Source: Sphingomonas sp. Leaf343
GTDB lineage: Bacteria; Pseudomonadota; Alphaproteobacteria; Sphingomonadales; Sphingomonadaceae
Assembly: GCF_001423765.1 (NCBI RefSeq)
Contig: NZ_LMPG01000010.1
Span: 63,220 to 127,219, forward strand
Direction of reading: 5' to 3'
DNA length: 64,000 nucleotides
Shown: positions 1 to 10,292 of the stretch, one piece after another
Numbering within the stretch: the first letter of the stretch is position 1
Layout: every line of letters starts with the position of its first letter
Notes under the pieces: generated by a model
What the model saw: the letters and a program-made list of their open reading frames with translations, nothing else
Databases searched by the model: none
Told to the model about the DNA's origin: nothing
Position numbers and translations under genes: made by a program

Positions 1-1051
1 CCTTCACGCTGACGCGGTCGGGGGTCAGGTGCAGGATGTCGGCGATGCGCGCGATCATCGCTGCCCGGTGCGGTCCGATCTTCGGCGCCTCGCATATCAG
101 CGTCAGGTCCACGAAGTCGATTCGCCCCCCCCTGTCGGCGATCAGCCGCGCCGCATGGGCGAGGAACTGGTCCGACGCCGCACCCCGCCATTGCGGATCG
201 CTGGGCGGGAAATGCGTGCCGATGTCGCCCGCGGCGATGGTGCCCAGCAGCGCATCGGTCAGCGCATGGAGCGCCACGTCCGCGTCGCTGTGTCCGGACA
301 GTCCCTTGTCATGCGGGATCAGCACACCGCCCAGCCAAAGTTCCTCCCCGGCTTCCATACGGTGAACATCAAACCCCCCCGCCGACCGACTCTCCCACGC
401 CAAGCGGGCTTCCGCCGTCGCGAAATCATCGGGATAGGTGATCTTATCGAGCATCGCTTCGCCCTGCACCAACGCGACGCGTCCGCCAAGCCGTCGCACC
501 ATCTGCGCATCGTCCGTCGCCTCGTCGCCGGCCGGCCAGCCCGCATGCGCCGCTCGCAACGTGTCGAGCCGGAAGGCCTGCGGCGTCTGGACGCGGTGCA
601 ATCCGTCGCGCGGCACGACCTCGCCGAGCAGACCCTTACCGCGCACCAGCGTGTCCGCCACCGTCAGCACTGGCGTCGCACCGTCGTGATCGTCCAACGC
701 CGCCAGCACGCGCGCGATCACCGCAGGGGACACGAAGGGGCGGGCGGCGTCATGGACCAATACCCGTTCGACCGCATCCGATAGCGACGCCAAACCATTG
801 GCCACGGAATCGCGTCGGGTGGGGCCGCCTGCGACCAGCCGCATGTCGTGGCCCAGCGCATCGCGGGCGAGATCGTCCTGTCCGGCACCGATCACGACGA
901 CGACTTCATCGACATGCCCGGCAAAGGCGGCGACGGCGTAGGCGACCAGCGGCCGGCCGGCGACGATGCTGAATTGCTTGGGCAGGTCACCGCCGGCCCG
1001 CGAGCCGGAACCGGCGGCGACGATCAATGCTGCGGTGCGATGGCGAAGCAT
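1..1051 (-). CDS. ispDF: Bifunctional IspDF (partial, 3' end outside window)
   Basis: Catalyses two steps of the MEP isoprenoid pathway: CTP-dependent formation of CDP-methylerythritol (IspD) and cyclisation to MEcPP (IspF). Reading leftwards from the ATG at 1051, the first residues give an IspD nucleotide-binding motif (VAAGSGSRAGGDLPKQ). Later come VHDAARPFV and VQTPQAF, both typical of IspD. From about base 400 leftwards the frame continues without a stop into IspF (SGHSDADV, GDIGTHFPPSDPQW, CEAPKIGPHR). The fusion is common in alphaproteobacteria. The C-terminus lies beyond base 1. The gene is divergent from dusB with an 86-bp gap. An in-frame stop lies just upstream near 1132-1134, so the start is confined to this area, but I see no strong ribosome binding site. 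Confidence 0.93.
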   Translation of the reverse strand, partial: MLRHRTAALIVAAGSGSRAGGDLPKQFSIVAGRPLVAYAVAAFAGHVDEVVVVIGAGQDDLARDALGHDMRLVAGGPTRRDSVANGLASLSDAVERVLVHDAARPFVSPAVIARVLAALDDHDGATPVLTVADTLVRGKGLLGEVVPRDGLHRVQTPQAFRLDTLRAAHAGWPAGDEATDDAQMVRRLGGRVALVQGEAMLDKITYPDDFATAEARLAWESRSAGGFDVHRMEAGEELWLGGVLIPHDKGLSGHSDADVALHALTDALLGTIAAGDIGTHFPPSDPQWRGAASDQFLAHAARLIADRGGRIDFVDLTLICEAPKIGPHRAAMIARIADILHLTPDRVSVK

Positions 1052-1137
1052 GAACCGGCGGTAGCGTTCCGCGGCGAGGATCGCCAGCCTTGCATCGATC
1101 CCACGCTTCGGATAATGGATGCCTGATTTTCAGGCAC

Positions 1138-2136
1138 ATGCAGAAACTATCCCCCATCCAGATCGGCCCTGTCCGGATCGACCGTCCCGTCGTGCTCGCG
1201 CCGATGACGGGGGTGACCGATATGCCGTTCCGCACCCTCGTCCGGCGCTACGGCTCCGGGCTCAACGTCACCGAGATGATCGCCAGCCAGGCCGCGATCC
1301 GAGAGACGCGCCAGTCGATCCAGAAGGCCGCATGGCACCTTTCGGAGGAGCCGGTGTCGATGCAGCTCGTCGGCTGCACGCCCTATGAGATGGCGGAGGC
1401 GGCGAAGCTGGCGGAGGATCGCGGCGCGGCGATCATCGACATCAACATGGGCTGTCCGGTGCGCAAGGTCACGAGTGGCGATGCCGGATCGGCACTGATG
1501 CGCGATCTAAAGCTTGCCGCACAGTTGATCGACGCGGTGGTGAAGGCAGTGTCTGCGCCGGTGACGCTGAAGATGCGCATGGGCTGGTGCCACGACAGCC
1601 TCAACGCTCCCGAGCTCGCGCGGATCGCCGAGGATCTGGGCGCGAAGATGATCACGGTTCATGGCCGCACCCGCAACCAGATGTACAAGGGTCAGGCCGA
1701 CTGGCGTTTCATCGCCGGGGTCAAGCGGGCGGTATCGATCCCCGTTATCGCCAATGGCGACATCAACTCGATCGAGGACGCGGAGGCGGCATTGGAACAA
1801 TCCGGTGCGGATGGATTGATGATCGGGCGCGGCGCCTATGGCCGGCCATGGTTGCTGGGGCAAGTGATGGAATGGCTGGACACCGGCCGCCGCCGTGCCG
1901 ATCCTGATCTCGATGAACAATACTCTGTTATCATCGAGCATTACGATGCGATGTTGAAGCATTATGGTAGTGTCACCGGCGTCAACATGGCGCGCAAACA
2001 TATCGGCTGGTACACCAGAGGGCTGACCGGATCGGCGGAGTTCCGCAACGCGGTCAATCAGGAACCGGACGCCAGCCGGGTCAAGGCGATGCTCGCGGAC
2101 TTCTACGCCCCCTGGCGTCGTCTTGCCGCTGCCTGA
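1138..2136 (+). CDS. dusB: tRNA-dihydrouridine synthase B
   Basis: FMN- and NADPH-dependent reduction of uridines in the tRNA D-loop. The 332-residue product carries the Dus TIM barrel: [13 protein letters not shown] near residues 19-31, NMGCPVRKV with the catalytic Cys, [19 protein letters not shown], and NGDI / GRGAYGRPW for FMN phosphate binding. I chose the ATG at 1138; an in-frame extension to 1090 would run into the ispDF promoter region and adds nothing family-like. The gene heads the ntrBC cluster, as in many alphaproteobacteria, and its 3' end overlaps ntrB by 14 nt, so the two are probably co-transcribed and translationally coupled. Confidence 0.95.
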   Translation: MQKLSPIQIGPVRIDRPVVLAPMTGVTDMPFRTLVRRYGSGLNVTEMIASQAAIRETRQSIQKAAWHLSEEPVSMQLVGCTPYEMAEAAKLAEDRGAAIIDINMGCPVRKVTSGDAGSALMRDLKLAAQLIDAVVKAVSAPVTLKMRMGWCHDSLNAPELARIAEDLGAKMITVHGRTRNQMYKGQADWRFIAGVKRAVSIPVIANGDINSIEDAEAALEQSGADGLMIGRGAYGRPWLLGQVMEWLDTGRRRADPDLDEQYSVIIEHYDAMLKHYGSVTGVNMARKHIGWYTRGLTGSAEFRNAVNQEPDASRVKAMLADFYAPWRRLAAA

Positions 2137-3208
2137 GGGGCGGCCCGGCGGCGGGCCGGGTGGGCTATCGGGCAGGCCCGGTTTCAGCGACCTGTTTACG
2201 GCCTTGCCCGTTGCGGTCGTCGTGATCGATCCGGACGACCGGATCGCGCATGCCAATGCGTTGGCCGAGCAAATGCTGAACCTGTCCGAACGGGTGATGC
2301 GCGGCCAGTTGCTGACCGCCATCCTGCCACCGCCAGAAGCGACGCAGGATCGCGACGGATATGGTTATGCGGTTTATGATACGGAGATCGCGACGGCACG
2401 GGGCGTACGGATGCGCGTGGATTTCGTTGAGGCGGCGGTGGCCGATCACCCCGGCTGGCGCACGATCACGCTGCACACCGCCGCCGGATCGCACCGGCTG
2501 GGCCATACCGCGGACCGGATCGGCGGCGCGCGTGCGGCGGAGGGCGCGGCAGCAATGCTGGCGCATGAAATCCGCAATCCGCTGTCCGGCATCCGTGGCG
2601 CGGCGCAATTGCTTGGCCCAAGCGAGCTGACACACCTGATCGTCACCGAGGTCGATCGCATCGCCGCGCTGATCGACCGGATGCAGGAGTTCGGCGACAC
2701 CCGCCCGCTGCCGCTGTCGGCGGAGAACATCTACCCGTTGCTGGATCACGCCCGCGCCGTGGCACTTGCCGGCTTCGCCCGCGGCGTGACGATCGAGGAA
2801 CGGTTCGATCCGTCGTTGCCACCCGCGCTCATCAACCGCGACGCACTGACTCAGGTTATCATAAACCTGTTAAAGAACGCGCGCGAAGCAGTTCGCAACG
2901 AGCGCAATGCGCGTATTGTGATGAGTACGGCCTATCGCCACGGCATCACCCGCAGCGGCGCGACCGGCCAGCCCCGCGTGCCGCTGCCGATCGAAATCTG
3001 CGTCGTCGACAATGGTCCCGGCGCGCCGGCCGACATCGCCGATCACCTGTTCGAACCGTTCGTATCGGGCCGACGCGAAGGGCAGGGGCTGGGCCTCGCA
3101 CTGGTCGACAAGCTGGTGCGCGACATGGGAGGGATCGTCCAATATAGTCGCGAGGGCATGCCAGAGACGACGGTCCTCAGGCTGCTTCTGCCGAGAGGTA
3201 CACCGTGA
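2123..3208 (+). CDS. ntrB: Nitrogen regulation sensor histidine kinase NtrB
   Basis: Cytoplasmic kinase/phosphatase of NtrC, normally governed by PII protein in response to nitrogen status. The 361-residue frame has a PAS-like N-terminal sensor (about residues 21-120) with no membrane segment, then the H-box [10 protein letters not shown] (His148), N-box NLLKNAREA (about 248-256), G1 DNGPG (296-300) and G2 GLGLA. The start is uncertain. The open frame begins at a TTG (2123) inside the dusB 3' end; no ATG precedes the PAS core. The stop codon overlaps the ntrC GTG (GTGA), so kinase and regulator are coupled. Confidence 0.93.
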   Translation: MPLPEGRPGGGPGGLSGRPGFSDLFTALPVAVVVIDPDDRIAHANALAEQMLNLSERVMRGQLLTAILPPPEATQDRDGYGYAVYDTEIATARGVRMRVDFVEAAVADHPGWRTITLHTAAGSHRLGHTADRIGGARAAEGAAAMLAHEIRNPLSGIRGAAQLLGPSELTHLIVTEVDRIAALIDRMQEFGDTRPLPLSAENIYPLLDHARAVALAGFARGVTIEERFDPSLPPALINRDALTQVIINLLKNAREAVRNERNARIVMSTAYRHGITRSGATGQPRVPLPIEICVVDNGPGAPADIADHLFEPFVSGRREGQGLGLALVDKLVRDMGGIVQYSREGMPETTVLRLLLPRGTP

Positions 3209-4617
3209 GCCGCGTCCTGCTGGTCGATGACGACGCCGCGATCCGCACCGTCGTCGCACAGGCGTTGCGCCGTGCAGGGCACATCGTCAATACCGCGGAC
3301 AGCCTTGCCCAGCTCGATCGGGCGATCCTGGCGGAGGTGCCCGACGTGCTCATCACCGACGTTGTCCTGCCGGACGGCGACGGGATCGATCATGTCCGTG
3401 AAATTCTGACGCGCCACGCGCAATTGCCGGTGATCGTGCTGTCGGCGCAGAATACGCTGACGACCGCCGTCCGCGCCGCCGACCTTCAGGCGTATGACTA
3501 TCTGCCCAAGCCTTTCGACCTCGACGTGCTGGCACGCGCGGTCGATGGCGCGCTGGCGCGGGGGCAGGGGACGGCGGAAGATGCCGCCGCCGAGGACGCG
3601 ACCTTGCCGCTGATCGGACGGTCGGCGGCGATGCAGGACGTCTACCGCGTCATCGCACGCGTCGTGTCGACCGATCTGACCGTTCTGGTGTCGGGCGAGT
3701 CGGGCACCGGCAAGGAACTGGTCGCCCGTGCCATCCACGATCTCGGTATCCGTCGGGCCGCGCCGTTCGTCGCAATCAACATGGCCGCGATTCCGCGCGA
3801 GCTGATCGAGGCGGAGCTGTTCGGTCACGAACGCGGCGCGTTCACCGGTGCGGCCGTGCGCAACGCCGGGCGGTTTGAGCAGGCCTCGGGCGGCACGTTG
3901 TTCCTCGACGAGATCGGCGACATGCCGATGGAGGCGCAAACCCGGCTTCTTCGCGTGCTTCAGACCGGGGAGTTCACGACCGTCGGCGGTGCGCGGACCA
4001 TCCGCGCCGATGTCCGGATCGTCGCAGCGACCAACCGCAATCTCGCCGATCAAGTCGCGGCCGGGCTGTTCCGCGAAGATTTATTCTATCGTCTGAACGT
4101 GGTGCCGCTCAGCCTGCCGCCGTTGCGGGAGCGCGGCGACGATGTCGTGATCCTCGCCCGACATTTCCTCGATGCCGCCGCCGCGGAAGGACTGCCGCGC
4201 CGCCAGCTCGCCACCGACGCCGCCGAAGTGCTGCGCGCCCACGACTGGCCGGGGAACGTCCGCGAGCTGGAAAATCTGATGCGGCGGCTGGCCGTCCTCA
4301 CCCGCGACGAAGTCATCGGCGGCGACGCCATCACGGCGATACATGGCACCCGGGTCAGCGCCGCGCCGCAACCCAGCGTCGATTTCGACGAAGCGGTACG
4401 GGCGCTCGTCGGCCGGATCGCGCGCGAACGGCCCGAGGCGCTGGACGACGGCACGCTCTATGACCGGGTCATCGCAGAGGTCGAGCGTCCCCTGATCGAG
4501 ACGATGCTGGCCCGTCACGGCCAGAACCAGCTTCGTGCCGCCCGCGCGCTGGGGATCAATCGCAACACGCTGCGGAAGCGGCTCGATGCGCTGGGTCTGG
4601 ATCCTCGTAGATCGTGA
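3205..4617 (+). CDS. ntrC: Nitrogen regulation response regulator NtrC
   Basis: Sigma-54-dependent transcription activator phosphorylated by NtrB. The 470 residues comprise a receiver domain (acidic pocket DDD at 8-10, phospho-acceptor Asp52, Lys102), an AAA+ domain with Walker A GESGTGKE (164-171), an intact GAFTGA sigma-54 contact loop (211-216) and Walker B TLFLDEI, and a Fis-type helix-turn-helix near 445-466. It starts at GTG 3205, overlapping the ntrB stop. It is followed after 78 nt by ntrY, so the two systems may be expressed together. GAFTGA is present here but missing from NtrX (6958-8331). Confidence 0.95.
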   Translation: MSRVLLVDDDAAIRTVVAQALRRAGHIVNTADSLAQLDRAILAEVPDVLITDVVLPDGDGIDHVREILTRHAQLPVIVLSAQNTLTTAVRAADLQAYDYLPKPFDLDVLARAVDGALARGQGTAEDAAAEDATLPLIGRSAAMQDVYRVIARVVSTDLTVLVSGESGTGKELVARAIHDLGIRRAAPFVAINMAAIPRELIEAELFGHERGAFTGAAVRNAGRFEQASGGTLFLDEIGDMPMEAQTRLLRVLQTGEFTTVGGARTIRADVRIVAATNRNLADQVAAGLFREDLFYRLNVVPLSLPPLRERGDDVVILARHFLDAAAAEGLPRRQLATDAAEVLRAHDWPGNVRELENLMRRLAVLTRDEVIGGDAITAIHGTRVSAAPQPSVDFDEAVRALVGRIARERPEALDDGTLYDRVIAEVERPLIETMLARHGQNQLRAARALGINRNTLRKRLDALGLDPRRS

Positions 4618-4695
4618 TCCTGTCCCGATCCGGGAAACGCAGCTTCACCAAGATTGTGGTTTTCATGCAACGGTCGACCCTGTAGGACGACGGTA

Positions 4696-6936
4696 ATGAT
4701 CGCCACCGCGACGCCGTTCCAGTCCGACGACACGCCCTTGCGGCGGCTTCGGGTGACGCCCGCCGTCGAGATCGCGGTGCTGGTGTTCGCGGTGTCCGTC
4801 GCGGTCGCCAGCTATGTCATCCTGTCGGGGTTCGATGCGCCGGAACGGCTGATCCAGCCCCCGCTCGTGGCGCTGCTGCTCGTCGCCAATCTCGTGCCCG
4901 GCATCGCCTTGCTGATGCTCCTTGGGCGTCGCATCGCGCTGCGCCGCGCCGCCCGGTCGCCGGTCGGCGGAGAGGGGCGGCTGCACGTCCGGCTGGTCGC
5001 GATCTTCTCGGTCATGGCGGCGGTACCGATGCTGCTCGTCACCATCTTTGCGTCGCTGCTGTTCCAGTACGGCGTGCAGTTCTGGTATTCCGATCAGGCG
5101 CGGTCGATGATCAACAACGCCACTGACCTGGCGACGACGGCCTATCAGATGAGCCTCGACCGCTGGACGAGTGAGGCGACCGCCATGGCGAACGACCTCT
5201 CCGGCACGCTTGCGCAGCTTCCGGTCGACAGCGAGCAGTTCAAGGAATATTTCGGCCGTCAGGTCTATCAACGCAACCTGAACGAAGCCGCGATCTACTA
5301 CGACGCCCCCAAGGGGGAGGTGCAGACGATCGCGCTGGTCAATCCCTACAGCCGCGACCTGCGTCAAGTGATAGATCGCGCGAAGATCAAGGCGCTGCTC
5401 GCCGGCCAGCCGTTCATCGTCACCGACACCGGTCAGCGTATCCAGGTCATCACGCGGATGCCGGACATCGATGGCGCCTATCTCTACGCCGGACGGTTCA
5501 CGAATCTTCGGTTTATGAACGACCAGTCCAAGCGTGCCCGCGCCGTCCGCGGCGACTATCGCGCGCTGCTGGCCCAGGCGCGCAGCCTCCAGTTGAAGTT
5601 CAACGCAGCGCTGCTCGCGATTTCGTTCCTGATCGTCGGCGTCGCGGTCTGGATCGCGCTGAACGTCGCGGACCGGCTGGTGCGGCCGGTCGGCGAACTC
5701 GTCGCCGCCGCGCGCCGGGTCGCGGACGGTGACCTCGCCGCTCGCGTGCCCGATCCGCGTAGCCGGGACGAAGTCGGCACGCTGGCGCGCGCGTTCAATC
5801 AAATGACCGGTCGGATCGAGGCACAGAACGGCGCGTTGCTGTCCGCGAACGAACAGCTCGACAGCCGGCGCGCACTGATCGAGGCGGTGATGGCGGGCGT
5901 GTCCGCCGGCGTCGTTGCCACGGGACCTGATCGCCGCGTCAGCATCGCGAACGCATCGGCCGTCCGACTGCTTGGCCGTCCGGGTGAAGACGGCGTCGTC
6001 GGTCAGCCCTTGCTCCATATCGCGCCCGAACTCGATGCGCTGGTCGATGCCGGCGCGCGCGAGGCGGTGGTGCAGGTGGGCGAGGGGGCGGACGCCCGCA
6101 CGCTGGCGGTCCGCATCGCGCATATCGATCGTGGCCCGATCCTGACCTTCGATGACGTCACGCAGCAACTCGTCGATCAGCGCCGGGCCGCATGGTCCGA
6201 CGTCGCCCGCCGCATCGCTCACGAGATCAAGAACCCGCTCACGCCGATCCAGCTCGCGGCCGAGCGGCTGCAACGTCGCTACGGCAGCAAGATCGAAAGC
6301 GATGACGGCACCTTCGCAAGGCTGACGGAAACGATTGTGCGACAGGTCGGCGACCTGCGCCGGATGGTGGACGAATTCTCGTCCTTCGCTCGCATGCCCA
6401 AGCCGGTATTTCGAGAAGAGTCACTGATCGACGCCGCACATGAGGCACTGTTCCTGCACGAGGTCGCTCACCCCAATGTCCGGTTCGCGCTGGTACACGA
6501 CGACCCGCCGCCGGGCCTGGTCTGCGACCGTCGCCAGATCGGTCAGGCGCTGACGAATGTCGTCAAGAACGCGGTTGAGGCGATTGAGGCGACCGGGCGT
6601 GAGGGTGGCGAGGTGACGCTGACGCTGACGCAGGAGGATGACACGGTCATCGTTCGTCTGGCCGACGACGGCATCGGCCTGCCTGCCGCGCGAGAGCGGA
6701 TAGTCGAGCCCTATATGACCACGCGCGCGCGGGGCACCGGCCTCGGCCTCGCGATCGTCAATAAGATCGTCGAGGAGCATCTCGGCACGATCGATTTCTC
6801 CGACCGCGACGGTGGCGGCACGATCGTGACGATGCGCTTCGACGCCGCCGGCCTGTCGCGGCTCGATCAGGGGGCGACCACACCGGAGCCGGCCGGGGAG
6901 GGCCAGCTTGCATCGCTGACTTCACACCGAACATGA
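4696..6936 (+). CDS. ntrY: Nitrogen/redox sensor histidine kinase NtrY
   Basis: Membrane-bound partner of NtrX. The 746-residue product has hydrophobic segments near the N-terminus (two in the first 80 residues, another near 110), a periplasmic stretch, a further membrane helix around residues 300-325, then HAMP (VADRLVRPVGEL...), a PAS domain, and a kinase core with H-box IAHEIKNPLTP (His509), N-box NVVKNAVEA, G1 DDGIGLP and G2 GTGLGLAI. I place the start at ATG 4696 behind GGACGACGG. An upstream in-frame ATG at 4654 is possible but lies in sequence without family similarity. ntrX follows after 21 nt. Confidence 0.93.
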   Translation: MIATATPFQSDDTPLRRLRVTPAVEIAVLVFAVSVAVASYVILSGFDAPERLIQPPLVALLLVANLVPGIALLMLLGRRIALRRAARSPVGGEGRLHVRLVAIFSVMAAVPMLLVTIFASLLFQYGVQFWYSDQARSMINNATDLATTAYQMSLDRWTSEATAMANDLSGTLAQLPVDSEQFKEYFGRQVYQRNLNEAAIYYDAPKGEVQTIALVNPYSRDLRQVIDRAKIKALLAGQPFIVTDTGQRIQVITRMPDIDGAYLYAGRFTNLRFMNDQSKRARAVRGDYRALLAQARSLQLKFNAALLAISFLIVGVAVWIALNVADRLVRPVGELVAAARRVADGDLAARVPDPRSRDEVGTLARAFNQMTGRIEAQNGALLSANEQLDSRRALIEAVMAGVSAGVVATGPDRRVSIANASAVRLLGRPGEDGVVGQPLLHIAPELDALVDAGAREAVVQVGEGADARTLAVRIAHIDRGPILTFDDVTQQLVDQRRAAWSDVARRIAHEIKNPLTPIQLAAERLQRRYGSKIESDDGTFARLTETIVRQVGDLRRMVDEFSSFARMPKPVFREESLIDAAHEALFLHEVAHPNVRFALVHDDPPPGLVCDRRQIGQALTNVVKNAVEAIEATGREGGEVTLTLTQEDDTVIVRLADDGIGLPAARERIVEPYMTTRARGTGLGLAIVNKIVEEHLGTIDFSDRDGGGTIVTMRFDAAGLSRLDQGATTPEPAGEGQLASLTSHRT

Positions 6937-6957
6937 ACAACTGGCGGACATAGCATA

Positions 6958-8331
6958 ATGGCGCTCGACATCCTGGTCGTTGACGATGAAACGGACATCC
7001 GCGAACTGGTCGCGGGTGTGTTGGAGGACGAGGGCTACGAAACCCGTGGCGCCGCGCACAGCGATGCCGCGCTGGAGGCGATCGCCGAACGCCGGCCGTC
7101 GCTGGTGCTGCTCGACGTCTGGCTTCAGGGGTCGCGGCTTGATGGGCTGGAACTGCTGGACGAGATCAAGCGCCGCGATGCCTCGATCCCGGTTCTTGTC
7201 ATTTCTGGCCATGGCAGCATCGACACCGCCGTCGCCGCGATCCGCAAGGGCGCGGTCGATTTCATCGAGAAGCCGTTCGAGGCCGAGCGCCTGCTGCTGA
7301 TGGTCGCGCGTGCGACCGAAACCGAGCGGTTGCGCCGCGAGGTCGCATCGTTGCGCGCCTATGCTGGCCGCGACACCGACCTGACTGGCAACTCGGCCTC
7401 GATCAACGGCGTCCGTGCTACGCTGAAGCGCGTCGCTGCGACGGGAAGCCGCGTGCTGATCGTCGGCCCTGCCGGCGTCGGCAAGGAGGTCGCAGCCCGG
7501 CTGTTGCACGGCTGGAGCCAGCGGACCGCCGCGCCATTCGTCATAGTATCCGCGGCCAACATGACGCCGGAACGCGTCGAGGAGGAGCTGTTCGGGGTCG
7601 AGGAGGGAGGCGATCTCGTGCGGCCCGGTCTGCTCGAACAGGCACATGGCGGCACGTTGTTCCTCGACGAGATCGCCGACATGCCGGTGGCGACACAGGC
7701 GCGCATCCTGCGCGTGCTGACCGATCAAAGCTTCACGCGTGTCGGTGGCAGCCGGGTCGTGAAGGTCGACGTCCGCGTCGTCTCCGCCACCTCGCGCAAT
7801 CTGACCGGGGAGATCGCCGAGGGGCGGTTCCGCGAAGACCTATATTACCGGTTAAACGTCGTCCCCGTGATCCTGCCGCCCCTCGCCGACCGACGGGAGG
7901 ACATTCCACCGCTGGTCCAACACTTCATCGCGCATTACGCGTCCGAGCGCCGCGTGCCGACACCCGAGATCGCGCCCGATGCGATGGTCGCGCTGCAATC
8001 CTATGAATGGCCCGGCAACGTCCGGCAGCTTCGCAATGTCGTGGAGCGGACCGTCATCATGGCGCCCGGTGACAGGATCGGCCGCATCGATCTCGACCTG
8101 CTGCCAGCGGAGGTGCTGGGGCAAGGTGTGGCCGGCGGTAGCGGGACGACCGCGATCATGGGCGCGCCCTTGCGCGAGGCACGGGAATCTTTCGAGCGGG
8201 AATATCTGCGCGTCCAGATCCGGCGCTTCTCCGGCAATATCTCTCGCACTGCCAGTTTCATCGGCATGGAACGGTCTGCTTTGCACCGGAAGCTGAAATT
8301 GCTCGGCATCACGGAAACGCGCGAAGACTGA
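6958..8331 (+). CDS. ntrX: Response regulator NtrX, lacking GAFTGA
   Basis: Partner regulator of NtrY. The 457 residues comprise a receiver domain (DDE at 9-11, Asp53, Lys105), an AAA+ domain with Walker A GPAGVGKE (170-177) and Walker B TLFLDEI, and a C-terminal Fis-type helix-turn-helix ([18 protein letters not shown]). At the position of GAFTGA in NtrC the chain reads [13 protein letters not shown], so the sigma-54 contact loop is missing. It therefore probably acts as a DNA-binding regulator on other holoenzyme forms rather than as a sigma-54 activator (inference). It is the last gene before a 166-nt gap to hfq; a short inverted repeat at 8420-8436 lies in that gap. Confidence 0.93.
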   Translation: MALDILVVDDETDIRELVAGVLEDEGYETRGAAHSDAALEAIAERRPSLVLLDVWLQGSRLDGLELLDEIKRRDASIPVLVISGHGSIDTAVAAIRKGAVDFIEKPFEAERLLLMVARATETERLRREVASLRAYAGRDTDLTGNSASINGVRATLKRVAATGSRVLIVGPAGVGKEVAARLLHGWSQRTAAPFVIVSAANMTPERVEEELFGVEEGGDLVRPGLLEQAHGGTLFLDEIADMPVATQARILRVLTDQSFTRVGGSRVVKVDVRVVSATSRNLTGEIAEGRFREDLYYRLNVVPVILPPLADRREDIPPLVQHFIAHYASERRVPTPEIAPDAMVALQSYEWPGNVRQLRNVVERTVIMAPGDRIGRIDLDLLPAEVLGQGVAGGSGTTAIMGAPLREARESFEREYLRVQIRRFSGNISRTASFIGMERSALHRKLKLLGITETRED

Positions 8332-8419
8332 CGCATATGAACGGGTGGATGGTAAAAACACTTTCTCCCGTGGCCGCACCACCTTCACTTCTCGTGGTAT
8401 CGTCGCCATAACGGTGGAG

Positions 8420-8440
8420 CCGGACGTCACGTCCGGTTTC
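8420..8440 (+). terminator. Possible weak terminator after ntrX
   Basis: Short hairpin CCGGAC-GTCAC-GTCCGG followed by TTTC, 89 nt after the ntrX stop and 58 nt before hfq. The T run is only three bases, so read-through into hfq is likely. It may instead be a regulatory or processing hairpin. Confidence 0.3.
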
Positions 8441-8497
8441 CGACGCCGGAAAACGGCGCATCGCGGGGCACCGCTCCGCCAACAAGAAGGGTGCCGC

Positions 8498-8989
8498 ATG
8501 GCCGAAAAGCAGACCTCCCTTCAGGACCTGTTCCTGAATGCCCTCCGCCGCTCCAAGACGCCGGTGACGATGTTCCTGGTAAAGGGTGTGAAGCTTCAGG
8601 GTATCGTCACCTGGTTCGATAATTTTTCCGTGCTGCTGCGCCGCGACGGCCAGTCGCAGTTGATCTACAAGCACGCGATTTCAACGATCATGCCCGGCGG
8701 CACGTTCGACCTCGACCCGATCCTCGACAGCATCGGCGAAGCGCAGCGCAAGTCACCGCTGTTGCAGGAATTGTTCCTGAATGCCGTCCGCAAGTCCGAA
8801 GACAGCGTGACGATGTTCCTCATCAACGGCGTCATGTTGCAGGGGCAGATCGCCAGGTTCGACCTGTTCTGCATGTTGCTTCAGCGTGAAGGCATGGTGC
8901 AGCTCGTCTACAAGCATGCTGTGTCGACGATCCAGCCGGCGCGTGCGCTGAACCTCGCCGAGGAGCAGGGCGAAGCGGCGGACGATTGA
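8498..8989 (+). CDS. hfq: RNA chaperone Hfq with two tandem Sm domains
   Basis: Hfq binds small RNAs and mRNAs and normally forms a hexameric ring of about 70-100-residue subunits. This 163-residue product holds two complete Hfq Sm folds. Copy 1 (about 7-66) has [15 protein letters not shown] and YKHAISTI. Copy 2 (about 88-147) has [15 protein letters not shown] and YKHAVSTI. They are joined by a linker of about 20 residues ([19 protein letters not shown]). Both copies keep the proximal-face Gln and the YKHA motif, so three chains could build a six-Sm-domain ring (inference). The start is ATG 8498 after AAGAAGGG. hflX follows after 10 nt, as in the classical hfq-hflX pair. Confidence 0.95.
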   Translation: MAEKQTSLQDLFLNALRRSKTPVTMFLVKGVKLQGIVTWFDNFSVLLRRDGQSQLIYKHAISTIMPGGTFDLDPILDSIGEAQRKSPLLQELFLNAVRKSEDSVTMFLINGVMLQGQIARFDLFCMLLQREGMVQLVYKHAVSTIQPARALNLAEEQGEAADD

Positions 8990-8999
8990 GGACAGCATC

Positions 9000-10292
9000 G
9001 TGAACACAGGGTTCGATCGTGATCGCGACGATGTCGTCCGCGGCGCACGCGCGATCGTCGTGCTGCCCGACCGGGGCGATTCGACGCGCGATGTCGAGGC
9101 GCGGCTGGAGGAATGTGCCGGGCTCGCCGCCGCGATCGGGCTGGAGGTGGTTGATCGCGCCGCGTTGCGCGTCCGCACGCCACGTCCTGCGACGCTGATC
9201 GGCAGCGGCCAGATGGAGGAGCTGGCGACGCGCGTAACGATGGAGGACGCGGCGCTGGTCGTGTTCGACGCCGCGCTGACGCCCGTGCAGCAACGCAATC
9301 TGGAAACCGGCCTGTCCGCCAAGGTCATCGACCGTACCGGACTCATCCTCGAAATCTTCGGCGAGCGCGCCGCGACCGCAGAGGGTCGGCTTCAGGTCGA
9401 ACTGGCGCATCTTGATTATCAGGCCGGGCGCCTGGTCCGCAGCTGGACTCATTTAGAGCGCCAGCGCGGCGGTTTTGGGTTTCTCGGTGGTCCCGGTGAG
9501 ACGCAGATCGAGGCCGACCGCCGCATGATCCGCGACCGGATGGCACGGCTGCGGCGCGAACTCGATCAGGTCAGCCGCACGCGGGGGTTGCACCGCGACC
9601 GGCGTCAACGCGCACCGTGGCCGGTGATCGCACTCGTCGGCTACACCAATGCGGGCAAGTCGACGCTGTTCAATCGCCTGACCGGCGCACACGTCATGGC
9701 CGAAAACCTGCTGTTCGCGACCCTCGATCCCACGCTGCGGCAGATTTCGCTACCCGGCATCGACAAGGCAATCCTGTCCGACACGGTCGGTTTCGTTTCC
9801 GATTTGCCGACGCAGCTCGTCGCCGCGTTCAAGGCGACGCTCGAGGAGGTGGTATCGGCCGACCTGCTGATCCACGTGCGGGACATCGCCCACCCCGATA
9901 CGGAGGCGCAGCGTGCCGATGTCGAGGCGGTCCTGGAGGAGATCGGTGTGACAGCGTCGACGCCCCGGTTCGAAGCGTGGAACAAGCTCGACCTGCTCGA
10001 CGACGACAGGCGCGCCGACGCGCTGCAACAGGCGGCGCGGCGAAGCGACGTGATGGTTATCTCGGCGTTGACCGGGGAAGGGGTGGACCGGCTGTCCACC
10101 GCCGTCGCCGGACGGCTGACCGAAGGACATCATCGCTACACGATCTCGCTCGACAGCACCGACGGGGCGGGGGCTGCGTGGCTGCACGCCAATGGTGAGG
10201 TGCTGGCGCAGGCGACGGCGGACGACGCGACGACGTTCGACGTGCGCCTGAGCGAAGAGGATTACGCGCGCTTCAACCGTCGCTTCGCTTGA
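9000..10292 (+). CDS. hflX: Ribosome-associated GTPase HflX
   Basis: GTPase that binds and splits stalled 70S ribosomes. The 430-residue product has the HflX N-terminal domain (LIGSGQMEEL), a coiled linker (GGFGFLGGPGETQIE, then an Arg-rich helix), and the G domain: G1 ALVGYTNAGKST near residue 213, G3 DTVGFVSDLP and G4 NKLD. The start is GTG 9000, ten nt after hfq. The 3' end overlaps the convergent mazG by 20 nt, so no terminator fits between the two. Confidence 0.95.
   Translation: MNTGFDRDRDDVVRGARAIVVLPDRGDSTRDVEARLEECAGLAAAIGLEVVDRAALRVRTPRPATLIGSGQMEELATRVTMEDAALVVFDAALTPVQQRNLETGLSAKVIDRTGLILEIFGERAATAEGRLQVELAHLDYQAGRLVRSWTHLERQRGGFGFLGGPGETQIEADRRMIRDRMARLRRELDQVSRTRGLHRDRRQRAPWPVIALVGYTNAGKSTLFNRLTGAHVMAENLLFATLDPTLRQISLPGIDKAILSDTVGFVSDLPTQLVAAFKATLEEVVSADLLIHVRDIAHPDTEAQRADVEAVLEEIGVTASTPRFEAWNKLDLLDDDRRADALQQAARRSDVMVISALTGEGVDRLSTAVAGRLTEGHHRYTISLDSTDGAGAAWLHANGEVLAQATADDATTFDVRLSEEDYARFNRRFA

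Noticed and set aside
1106-1134. TTGCAT and GATAAT before dusB as a promoter
   Set aside because: The spacing is only 15 nt, and the region also has to serve ispDF; not called.
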